DNA from: Liolophura sinensis
Lineage: Eukaryota; Mollusca; Polyplacophora; Chitonida; Chitonidae
Assembly (NCBI RefSeq): GCF_032854445.1
Contig: NC_088302.1
Span: 2,170,001-2,234,000 of the forward strand
Length of the DNA stretch: 64,000 nt
Direction: 5' to 3'
The translations under genes and the position numbers were made by a program. Position 1 is the stretch's first letter. Each line of letters starts with the position of its first letter. The notes beneath the pieces were generated by a model. That model had not been told where the DNA came from and ran no database searches. It saw nothing but the letters and a program-made list of their open reading frames with translations. Shown in pieces: positions 1 through 9,960 of this stretch.

Positions 1-513
1 GACAGTTTCCAGCATTTTAATACCAAGCATGCACCTGTACACCAAAAATGGACGCCTGTGAGCCCAAAAAGACTTTATACCCTAAAATACACAGAATTAC
101 ATTCGTACATCCCTACCGAAAAACGGAAGTTGTAATGGAGGTCTGTGCCCAACTGCCGTTTGACGAAGTTGTTTACTTTACGACATCCTTTAGCGTTAAA
201 CTCATATTGAAGAGTTTCAATAGGGGCAATAACTTGTACTTGAGGAAGTAAACAGTTTCACTCTACAGGCTCATCTCCCTTCTACCTACAAATTATTGTT
301 CATCTTTTCATTATTAAAATCTATTTACAGTTAGATTTTTGCACCATGAGATTAGATATGCATGTACATGTATAGAATTTCTATACATAGAAGTTGTGAC
401 TTTGGTATTAGCCAATCAGTGCCCTGAGTACCGTCCTTGGTACTCATGAATATTTATGAGCGCAGACTATAAATACTGGGCAAATTCCTACTTTTAGTCC
501 CAGATGATCTCTT
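1..513 (+). repeat. Left arm of a long inverted repeat, cut by the window edge
   Basis: The sequence reappears as its reverse complement at 9277-9788. I count about two mismatches over 513 bases, an A/V-changing C/T near 149 and an A/T near 392. The shared stretch ends at the bases CCCAGATGATCTC. The arm holds a TATA-like CTATAAATAC near 468, a perfect short hairpin (GAGTACC/GGTACTC) near 426-445 and a near-palindrome around 370-390. A 67-codon open frame (48-251) occurs in both arms but is not supported as a gene. The arm is truncated by base 1: the right arm's relative at 30888-31250 shows that the family extends outward. These are not LTRs in the usual sense, because LTRs are direct repeats. 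Confidence 0.9.
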
Positions 514-586
514 TGTGTTTTATATATATTGTGTTTTCCATTGTAGTAAACGGTGTGACTTGGAACTGGGATATCTGTTTCGTTAA

Positions 587-1009
587 GCAGATTATCTCTT
601 CACATATTTGAAAGGGTCTGCTCGACCACTGGCTTGCAAACTTACTGCTGATGAACAAATGAACTTTGATTATCTTGTAGAAGTTCTGGGAAACCGTTTT
701 GGTCGACGAGATCAAGCTGAACTGTACCTGGCTGAACTGCGGGGTAGACGTCGCAAGGACAAAGAGGGTCTTCGAGAATTAGGTCAAGCCATTTTGAAGC
801 TGTCAACATTAGCTTACCCAGGGATGTCGTCTTGTTACCAGGAAAGTCTTGCCAAGATCCACTTTATTGACGCCATTGAAGATTACGAAATGAGGATGCT
901 AGTACAGCAAGGGAAACCCAGTACCTTACAGCAAGCGATTACTTTGGCTCTGATATCTGTTGTTGGGGCAGCCACAGAATTCACGGAGGTTAGGCAATAC
1001 AAATTTTAG
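587..1009 (+). pseudogene. Ty3/gypsy gag fragment (capsid region)
   Basis: An open frame of about 140 codons reads like the capsid part of gypsy gag: a Leu-rich start, LKGSARPL, then a stretch with ENRFG-like spacing (VLGNRFGRRDQAELY) and a helical LAKIHFIDAI region. There is an in-frame TAA at 584 just upstream, so the N-terminal half of gag is absent, and a TAG closes it at 1007. No CCHC zinc knuckle follows before the protease. The role would be the structural shell of the retrotransposon particle. The family call rests on sequence feel and on position before the protease. Confidence 0.7.
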
Positions 1010-1098
1010 TACTTGCAGAGAGAGTTCATTGGGGTTGAACGTCACTATGAAAGGATCATCCAAAGTCTTCAAGTTCAGAACTGGTACTTGAAGTAGGG

Positions 1099-4000
1099 AT
1101 GGGGAATCTAAGTAGTGGAATGTTTGTTACTGGATTTATAGGGAGTAACATGGTTTCATTTCTTGTGGACACCGGTTCTTGTGTCACAATAATTTCGGTT
1201 CAAGCCTATAGCAGTATTCCGGAGATAGAACGACCTAAATTGGTACCCACTAACGTGAGATTACAAGGTGCAGATCATAAGCCACTGAAGGTGCTCGGGA
1301 TGTGTCAACTAGATATTAGAATTTTATCCAGTTCCACATACATAGAGGTTATCATTGCTGATGCCATATATTAGAATTTTATCCAGTCCCACATACATAG
1401 AGGTTATCATTGCTGATGCCATATATTAGAATTTTATCCAGTCCCACATACATAGAGGTTATCATTGCTGATGCCATATATTAGAATTTTATCCAGTCCC
1501 ACATACATAGAGGTTATCATTGCTGATGCCATATATTAGAATTTTATCCAGTCCCACGTACATAGAGGTTATCATTGCTGATGCCATATATTAGAATTTT
1601 ATCCAGTCTCACGTACATAGAGGTTATCATTGCTGATGCCATATATTAGAATTTTATCCAGTCCCACGTACATAGAGGTTATCGTTGCTGATGCCATATA
1701 TTAGAATTTTATCCAGTCTCACATACATAGAGGTTATCATTGCTGATGCCATATATTAGAATTTTATCCAGTCCCACATACATAGAGGTTATCATTGCTG
1801 ATGCCATATATTAGAATTTTATCCAGTTCCACGTACATAGAGGTTATCATTGCTGATGCCATATATTAGAATTTTATCCAGTCCCACATACATAGAGGTT
1901 ATCATTGCTGATGCCATATATTAGAATTTTATCCAGTTCCACGTACATAGAGGTTATCATTGCTGATGCCATATATTAGAATTTTATCCAGTCCCACATA
2001 CATAGAGGTTATCATTGCTGATGCCATATATTAGAATTTTATCCAGTTCCACGTACATAGAGGTTATCATTGCTGATGCCATATATTAGAATTTTATCCA
2101 GTCTCACATACATAGAGGTTATCATTGCTGATGCCATATATTAGAATTTTATCCAGTCCCACATACATGGAGGTTATCGTTGCTGATGCCATATATTAGA
2201 ATTTTATCCAGTTCCACGTACATAGAGGTTATCATTGCTGATGCCATATATTAGAATTTTATCCAGTCCCACATACATGGAGGTTATCATTGCTGATGCC
2301 ATATATTAGAATTTTATCCAGTTCCACGTACATAGAGGTTATCATTGCTGATGCCATATATTAGAATTTTATCCAGTCCCACGTACATAGAGGTTATCAT
2401 TGCTGATGCCATATATTAGAATTTTATCCAGTCCCACATACATAGAGGTTATCATTGCTGATGCCATATATTAGAATTTTATCCAGTCCCATGTACATAG
2501 AGGTTATCGTTGCTGATGCCATATATTAGAATTTTATCCAGTCCCACATACATAGAGGTTATCATTGCTGATGCCATATATTAGAATTTTATCCAGTCCC
2601 ATGTACATAGAGGTTATCATTGCTGATGCCATATATTAGAATTTTATCCAGTCCCACATACATAGAGGTTATCATTGCTGATGCCATATATTAGAATTTT
2701 ATCCAGTCCCACGTACATAGAGGTTATCATTGCTGATGCCATATATTAGAATTTTATCCAGTCCCACATACATAGAGGTTATCATTGCTGATGCCATATA
2801 TTAGAATTTTATCCAGTCTCACATACATAGAGGTTATCATTGCTGATGCCATATATTAGAATTTTATCCAGTCCCACATACATAGAGGTTATCATTGCTG
2901 ATGCCATATATTAGAATTTTATCCAGTCCCACGTACATAGAGGTTATCATTGCTGATGCCATATATTAGAATTTTATCCAGTCCCACGTACATAGAGGTT
3001 ATCGTTGCTGATGCCATATATTAGAATTTTATCCAGTCCCACATACATAGAGGTTATCGTTGCTGATGCCATATATTAGAATTTTATCCAGTCCCACATA
3101 CATGGAGGTTATCGTTGCTGATGCCATATATTAGAATTTTATCCAGTCCCACATACATAGAGGTTATCGTTGCTGATGCCATATATTAGAATTTTATCCA
3201 GTTCCACGTACATAGAGGTTATCATTGCTGATGCCATATATTAGAATTTTATCCAGTCCCACATACATTGAGGTTATCGTTGCTGATGCCATATATTAGA
3301 ATTTTATCCAGTCTCACATACATAGAGGTTATCGTTGCTGAAGCCATATATTAGAATTTTATCCAGTTCCACATACATAGAGGTTATCATTGCTGATGCC
3401 ATATATTAGAATTTTATCCAGTTCCACATACATAGAGGTTATCGTTGCTGATGCCATATATTAGAATTTTATCCAGTCTCACATACATAGAGGTTATCAT
3501 TGCTCATGCCATATATTAGAATTTTATCCAGTTCCACGTACATAGAGGTTATCATTGCTGATGCCATATATTAGAATTTTATCCAGTCCCACATACATAG
3601 AGGTTATCGTTGCTGATGCCATATATTAGAATTTTATCCAGTCTCACATACATAGAGGTTATCGTTGCTGAAGCCATATATTAGAATTTTATCCAGTCTC
3701 ACATACATAGAGGTTATCATTGCTGATGCCATATATTAGAATTTTATCCAGTCCCACATACATAGAGGTTATCGTTGCTGATGCCATATATTAGAATTTT
3801 ATCCAGTTCCACATACATAGAGGTTATCGTTGCTGATGCCATATATTAGAATTTTATCCAGTTCCACGTACATAGAGGTTATCATTGCTGATGCCATATA
3901 TTAGAATTTTATCCAGTCCCACATACATAGAGGTTATCGTTGCTGATGCCATATATTAGAATTTTATCCAGTTCCACATACATAGAGGTTATCGTTGCTG

Positions 4001-4700
4001 AAGCCATATATTAGAATTTTATCCAGTCCCACATACATAGAGGTTATCGTTGCTGAAGCCATATATTAGAATTTTATCCAGTCCCACATACATAGAGGTT
4101 ATCGTTGCTGATGCCATATATTAGAATTTTATCCAGTTCCACATACATAGAGGTTATCGTTGCTGATGCCATATATTAGAATTTTATCCAGTCTCACATA
4201 CATAGAGGTTATCATTGCTGATGCCAAATATTAGAATTTTATCCAGTCCCACATACATAGAGGTTATCGTTGCTGAAGCCATATATTAGAATTTTATCCA
4301 GTCTCACATACATAGAGGTTATCATTGCTGATGCCATATATTAGAATTTTATCCAGTCCCACATACATAGAGGTTATCGTTGCTGATGCCATATATTAGA
4401 ATTTTATCCAGTTCCACATACATGGAGGTTATCGTTGCTGATGCCATATATTAGAATTTTATCCAGTCCCACATACATAGAGGTTATCATTGCTGATGCC
4501 ATATATTAGAATTTTATCCAATCCCAGATACATAGAGGTTATCATTGCTAATGCCATGTGTGAGGGAATAATAGGGACGAGCTTCTTGACTAAATTTGAT
4601 TGTGAAATTCACCCGAAAAGGACGTGCATTACCTGTGAAGGACAGCAGCTTTTATGCTCTAGGCTGTCAGATATAACTAGTTGCTGGTTATTGATAAAAC
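1099..4700 (+). pseudogene. Ty3/gypsy aspartic protease, split by a 55-bp tandem array
   Basis: The catalytic triplet Asp-Thr-Gly is coded at 1168-1176, inside FLVDTGSCVTII, typical of retropepsins. The second half of the fold (GIIGTSFLTKFDCEI, from about 4561) resumes only after 3.2 kb of repeats. The frame upstream is 1099-based and the frame downstream is 4490-based, one base apart. That is exactly what 58 extra copies of 55 bp (3,190 bp, remainder 1 modulo 3) would cause. Each unit also carries an in-frame TAG in the upstream frame. The array therefore both truncates and shifts the polyprotein. The catalytic triplet itself is intact. Confidence 0.82.
1316..4560 (+). repeat. 55-bp minisatellite, 59 units, derived from the protease coding sequence
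   Basis: Units starting TTAGAATTTT begin at 1316 and 1371 and continue in steps of 55 to 4506; 59 x 55 is exactly 3,245 bp, so the total fits 59 units with no net indel. Variation is limited to a few sites: CCCACATAC, TTCCACGTAC or TCTCACATAC, ATCATTG or ATCGTTG, and GATGCC or GAAGCC. The variants recur in patterns, which suggests block duplication. The first and last units are continuous with unique protease coding sequence, so the parent unit is the element's own gene segment. Confidence 0.97.
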
Positions 4701-5059
4701 TGTCACTGTTTCTCCTGGTCAACAGATTGTCATTTCCACAAAACCATTCAAGGATCAGAATGGGAAAATGGGCAATATATGAACCGCTACAGAAAATTTC
4801 CAAGAAAACAAATTTATTAGTTGGGAGGACTTAGTGGACACTGAGACGGACAAAATTCCAGTGTCAATTATAAATTTGGGTGTGAAAATGGAAACTATAT
4901 ATAAAAGTACGACAATACCCGAACTGAGTCCAGTGATAAACATTAACCAGGTATTAACTCGAGAGAACTCTAAGCTACAGAGTGTTCAAGGAAAGTACAA
5001 AACTTGAAGCTTGAAGACAAGATGAAAGTGAAATGAAAAATGACAAAATGAAAGTCACT

Positions 5060-6600
5060 ACTACCAGAATATGCAGACATCTTTGCTAAATCTGATGTAG
5101 AGCAAAGGGAATCAAATACAGTATTAATACAGGAGATGCATTACCTTTACGTCAACCAGCTCGAAGACTGACAATGCAGAAACAGGATGAAGCGGTTAAA
5201 CAGATACAGGACATGTTCGAAAGAGAAATAATTGAGAGATCCTCCAGTCCTTGGGCATTACCAATCGTTCTTGTCACCAAGAAGGATGGGACTTTTCGTT
5301 TCTGTATTTACTCTTGACGCCTTAACCAAGAAACAGTGAAGGATGCTTATCTTTTACCCAGAACTGATGATTCATTAGATTCATTACACGGAGCCACATG
5401 TTTCTCTACGCTTCATCTTGCAAGTGGATAATAGCAGGTTGAGTTAGACGATGAGGCTAAATTGAAAACAGCATTTATAACTAGAAGTGGGTTATAGCAG
5501 TTTAAAGTTATGCCGTTTGGTTTATGCAATGGACCATCCACAATCGAACATTTGATGGAACTGGTACTTGCAGGGTATCAGTGGGAAATATGTCTGGCTT
5601 ATATTGATGACATCATTGTATTTGATAAAACTTTTGATGAAGCTATCACCAATCGACAGAAGGTGTTCCAACGTCTCAAAGAGGCGGGACTCAAACTTAA
5701 CCCAAAGAAGTGTCAGCTGTTTCAAGATGAAGCAAATTATTTCGGTCATATCATTTCTGCTAAGGGTGTTTCCACAGAACCACAGAAAGTTCAAGCAATT
5801 AGGGATTGGCCCACACCAACTACAGTTACTGAAGTCAAGAGTTTCTTGGGTCTAGCCTCCTACTATGGACGTTTCATTCAAGATTTTGCAACAATTTCCA
5901 AACCACTCCACAAATTAACAGAAAATAATAAAGAATTTATTTGGTCTGAAGGCTGTGGAACTCCATTTCGGGTTTTACAACAAAAGTTGTGCAGTGCACC
6001 CATATTGGGCATTTCCCAGTTTTCACGGAGATTTTATACTTCATACAGACGCTAGTAATTTTGGAATAGGTGCAGTGATATCCAAGATCACCAAGAAAAA
6101 GTTATTGCATAAGCCAGCATAGCCCTAAGCAAGTCAGAGAGGAATTATTGTGTCACCCGTCGAGAATTATTAGCTGTTGTTACTTTTGTGAAATATTTCC
6201 AACACTACTTGTATGGTCGTCATTTTACAGTCAGAACAGATCACAGTGCAATACGTTGGATGATGAATTTGAAGGAACCAGAAGGACAGTTGGCTAAATG
6301 GTTGGGGTTACTCAGCACCTATGACTTTGGAATGGTTCATCGTCCTGGTAACCGTCATGGTAATGCTGATGCTTTATCCAGAATTCCATGTAACTGGTGT
6401 GATAAGCATGGATACCCAGTTGCATCTGTGAATGTTGTTTCAGGGTCAGCGGCTACTACAGAAGATGCTGAAGTTCAAACAGAGCATTCCGGGACAGATG
6501 GAACTGTGGTAACAAAGATTAAATGGATTCCAAGAATTGGATGTACAAACAGCAGAAACAAAAGCGGTATCAGGTCCGTCCAAAGTGCATCCATGTAACA
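5060..6600 (+). pseudogene. Ty3/gypsy reverse transcriptase and RNase H, multiply broken
   Basis: The polymerase active site Tyr-Ile-Asp-Asp is coded at 5600-5611, preceded by VMPFGLCNGPS and followed by PKKCQLFQ and KSFLGLASYYGRFI, all hallmark gypsy RT blocks. RNase H follows with TDAS near 6045 and TDHSAIRWM and ADALSRIP near 6240-6385. In the frame of the active site there are stops at 5315, 5429, 5432 and 5495, and the frame shifts near 6015-6050. The role was copying element RNA into DNA. The active-site residues survive but the reading frame does not. Confidence 0.9.
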
Positions 6601-6725
6601 GCGGTAACAACACGAAAACCAAGTAAACTGAAATCCAACAGAGAACCCAACGAGGTAAAATTACCCACATCTTTGCAGACAACAAATCAGACACCAGTAG
6701 TTGGTCGGATGAAAATTTTACTATT

Positions 6726-8012
6726 ATGCAGCAAAGCGACAGTAATCTGAAATGGGTAATAAAAGCGAAAGAAAAAAATCAAGAACAACCTGAGTGGACA
6801 GCAGTCTCTGATCAAAGTAGAGCAACGAAGTATTATTGGGCACAACTGGACAGGCTGTTACTAATCAGTGGAGTTCTACATCGTAGGTGGGAAACAGAAG
6901 ATGGGCTAAACTGGCACTACCAGATAGTTCTTCGAGCGGAACTAAGGAAAGAAGTTTTCCATGAATTGCATGCTTCCAAAACAGCAGGTCATTTAGGTTG
7001 TGGAAAAACTATCCTAAAGTAAGACAGAGATATCACTGGTATGGATGGAGCAAAGATATTCGACTATGGTGCAAACAATGCGACAAATGTAATTCGAGGA
7101 AATCTTCAGGAGGGAAATCAAAGGCAAACTTGAGACAGTATTTAGTTGGAGTTCCAGTGGAGCGAGTAGCAATGGATGTACTGGGTCCATTACCAAAGAC
7201 CAAGAAGGGCTATCTGTATATCCTCGTCATACAAGATTGCTTCACCAAATGGGTAGAGGCCTATGCTATTAGAAGCCAGGAGGATGAAGTTCTTGCAGAT
7301 AAACTAGTGAAGGAATTTATTTGTAGATTTGAAGTACCTGAACAGATACATACAAACTTAGGGACTAGCTTTCAATCCAGTATCATTCAAGAGGTATGTC
7401 ATCTACTTGGAATACAGAAGACCAGTACGACACCATATCATCCTCAATCTAACGGAATGGTTGAATGTTTTAATCGAACCTTAGAGGATCGACTGGCCAT
7501 GATGATAGACAAGGACTAACTGCCCGTTGCACTGATGTCTTACAGATCATCACTTCATGACGTAACACAGCAATCTCCGACTATGATAATGTTAGGACGA
7601 GAAATAAGCTTACCTCTAGATTTGATCACCGGCAGACCCAACACAGATGCCAACAACAGAGGGAACAGACTATGCTGTTGAACTGTGTGAGCGCATGGAA
7701 ATCGCTCATGAAAGAGCTCGCCAGGTTCAACGGAGAAATGTTGAGCGTCAGAAGCAGAACTATAACCTCGGCAATAAAGGGAAGACATTTAAAATAGGAG
7801 ATGCTGTTTGGCTGTATGATAATGCACGAGTTGATAAACTCCCAAGTTGGCATGTCGTTGGACTGGACCATATCAGGTTATCGGTAAACTTGATGATACA
7901 GTATACCGGGTCCAACAACATCCCAGAGCTAAGAAGAAACTAGTCCACTATGATCGACTGAAACTGTATGAGGGAACCACTTATAAACCGTGGACTGTTA
8001 AGACAGATTAAG
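6726..8012 (+). pseudogene. Ty3/gypsy integrase, broken and lacking the second catalytic Asp
   Basis: A His-His-Cys-Cys zinc region (HELHASKTAGHLG, then CKQCDKC) spans a frameshift near 7015-7020. The catalytic core follows with MDVLGPLP near 7173 (first Asp) and PYHPQSNGMVECFNRTL near 7433 (Glu). The position of the second catalytic Asp, near 7352-7366, reads IHTNLGTSF, an Asn where the family has Asp. A TAA at 7517 ends this frame. The C-terminal domain with FKIGDAVWLY follows at 7647-7943 after another frameshift. The role was insertion of element DNA. Inactive as written. Confidence 0.9.
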
Positions 8013-8191
8013 TGCGACCTCACAAATGACTAAGACTGAATACCACTGACATGTCACAGCTCTGAACTTTATTAAACAACAACAGTAACAAGAACATCAA
8101 CAAAATAAACTATAATCAAAATTCATATATAAATAAGCAGCTAATAAACAACATCAATAGTGAACTATTATTAACAAAAAAATTACTTATT

Positions 8192-8846
8192 TTGTTACAG
8201 ATGTCTGAACTATCTCATCACATGATCATTGTGCATGTGGGGCATCCTATAGGTCAAGATTTAGCTTATGTCGGCACAAGGTGTCCTGTAGCCAAAGGCC
8301 TGAGGAGTGTCCTTACTGCAATCAACCGGCAAGGAACAAGCCCTGTTTGTTCAAACACCTTGAGACCTGTCCAGCCACCCCTTGGGTAAAAAGGAGGGCG
8401 ACGAAAGTTGTTGTGGCAAGAACAACAAAATGTGCTACATCCGCCAGTCCCGGCACACCGCAGGTCGATGAGCCTTTCATCAAGAAGATGACTGTTCCCA
8501 AGCCTGTTGATGTCCATTGATAGATCTATCCCTGACAGATTCAGAGTCTGATGACGACACAGCAAATTCGATTGGGGAGGTTGCAGCCCTCCCTCTTACC
8601 GTGTCAGAAATGGACACGTTGCTGACCAAGGATTTTTGGTCCTTTGTTGATCCTAGGACCACTGCGGTAGCGACGACTTCCATCACCATTGTCATGAGTA
8701 TACCCAGTTCATCTGTGGCACCGGTGGAGTCCACCGGAACTCTTATGCCACGAAAACCCATGCCCACAAGTACATCTTCATGTGCCTCATCACCACTTTC
8801 CATGAGCTTGTTTGTTGCTCTAACAGTTCCAGAAATGGTACAGTAA
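8192..8846 (+). other. Possible post-integrase reading frame with a C2HC zinc finger
   Basis: At about 8300-8372 the plus strand reads CPYC, then a spacer, then HLETC, which fits a Cys-x2-Cys ... His-x4-Cys zinc finger. The frame closes at 8520. A neighbouring frame opens at 8517 with an acidic Asp/Ser/Glu run (LSLTDSESDDD) and a Ser/Thr-rich tail to 8846. One frameshift would join them into a small accessory protein. An overlapping minus-strand frame (8480-8869) is likely its shadow. It could instead be chance. I do not assign a function. Position after integrase is where some Ty3/gypsy elements carry a third frame. Confidence 0.35.
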
Positions 8847-9276
8847 TAACTTGGGAAAACGAGTTCCAAAATCTTGGATTTGGCGTCTCACTGTGCCGAA
8901 ACTGGGAATCCCAGTCCTACCATTGCTCAGGAGCAATTACAGACAACTTCTCCCAGTATAAATGTTTCAACACATACTTGGGCATTAAACTTTTGGTCCA
9001 GAAAATCCTAGTTACAAACTACTGCGATATACTGTCTCAATCATGGTTGGGAATATCAGTCTCACAGCCTAGGAAAGTCAGTCCCACAGCCTGTGAACAC
9101 TTGTGTCACAATTTGGAACTAACAGTTCCACTGTCTCTTGGTATGCTCTAAAGCTGAAATCCCACTTCAGTGCTGACAACTTGTCTAACTACTACTTTAA
9201 CTGCAGATTTAAATGTAAACTACCTGCCTTAGAAAGCTAACTTGGTGGAAATTGAGATGTTAACACGACGGTGGTC

Positions 9277-9788
9277 CGAGATCATCTGGGACTAAAAGTA
9301 GGAATTTGCCCAGTATTTATAGTCTGCGCTCATAAATATTCATGAGTACCAAGGACGGTACTCAGGGCACTGATTGGCTAATACCAAAGTCACAACATCT
9401 ATGTATAGAAATTCTATACATGTACATGCATATCTAATCTCATGGTGCAAAAATCTAACTGTAAATAGATTTTAATAATGAAAAGATGAACAATAATTTG
9501 TAGGTAGAAGGGAGATGAGCCTGTAGAGTGAAACTGTTTACTTCCTCAAGTACAAGTTATTGCCCCTATTGAAACTCTTCAATATGAGTTTAACGCTAAA
9601 GGATGTCGTAAAGTAAACAACTTCGTCAAACGGCAGTTGGACACAGACCTCCATTACAACTTCCGTTTTTCGGTAGGGATGTACGAATGTAATTCTGTGT
9701 ATTTTAGGGTATAAAGTCTTTTTGGGCTCACAGGCGTCCATTTTTGGTGTACAGGTGCATGCTTGGTATTAAAATGCTGGAAACTGTC
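9277..9788 (-). repeat. Right arm of the inverted repeat
   Basis: Reverse complement of 1-513, with about 99.6 percent identity by my count. The sequence beyond it (9789-9960) is also repeat. Its reverse complement aligns with 30888-31060, sharing the block ACTGGGAGGGGC-like and the AAAGTTTAGACAG junction. The arms therefore belong to a dispersed family and the true inverted repeat probably runs off the left edge of the window. Confidence 0.9.
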
Positions 9789-9960
9789 TAAACTTTGAGG
9801 AGGTGTGAGCTTTATTGATGAAAATTTGAAATTCTGGGCGAGAGAACACAAGGAGAAAGGTGGTGATGAAGCTGCTAGTGACGTCCCCTTGGCATTGCTA
9901 GGCACCCCTCCCAGCTGTCCAGATTTTGACGGTCAACCTATGTCAAGATTTTAACGGCTT

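Larger units (their letters stand above)
514..9276 (+). mobile_element. Decayed Ty3/gypsy-type retrotransposon internal region
   Basis: Gag, aspartic protease, reverse transcriptase, RNase H and integrase remnants lie in the Ty3/gypsy order (integrase last) on the plus strand. All are interrupted by stops or frameshifts, so the copy is dead. No direct LTR pair, primer-binding site or zinc-knuckle segment could be recognised. The gag N-terminal part is missing and the left arm abuts its middle, so at least the 5' end is rearranged. After integrase come a possible small zinc-finger frame (8281-8846) and non-coding sequence to 9276. No envelope-like frame is seen. Confidence 0.88.

Noticed and set aside
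48..251. 67-codon frame found in both arms as a small gene
   Set aside because: Carried by a repeat; the relative at 31109 is diverged and interrupted.
1..9788. DIRS-type retrotransposon, because the flanking repeats are inverted
   Set aside because: The element carries a gypsy-type DDE integrase and protease and no sign of a tyrosine recombinase.
1..9788. Arms as ordinary LTRs
   Set aside because: They are inverted, gag N-terminus is missing next to the left arm, and no primer-binding site was seen.
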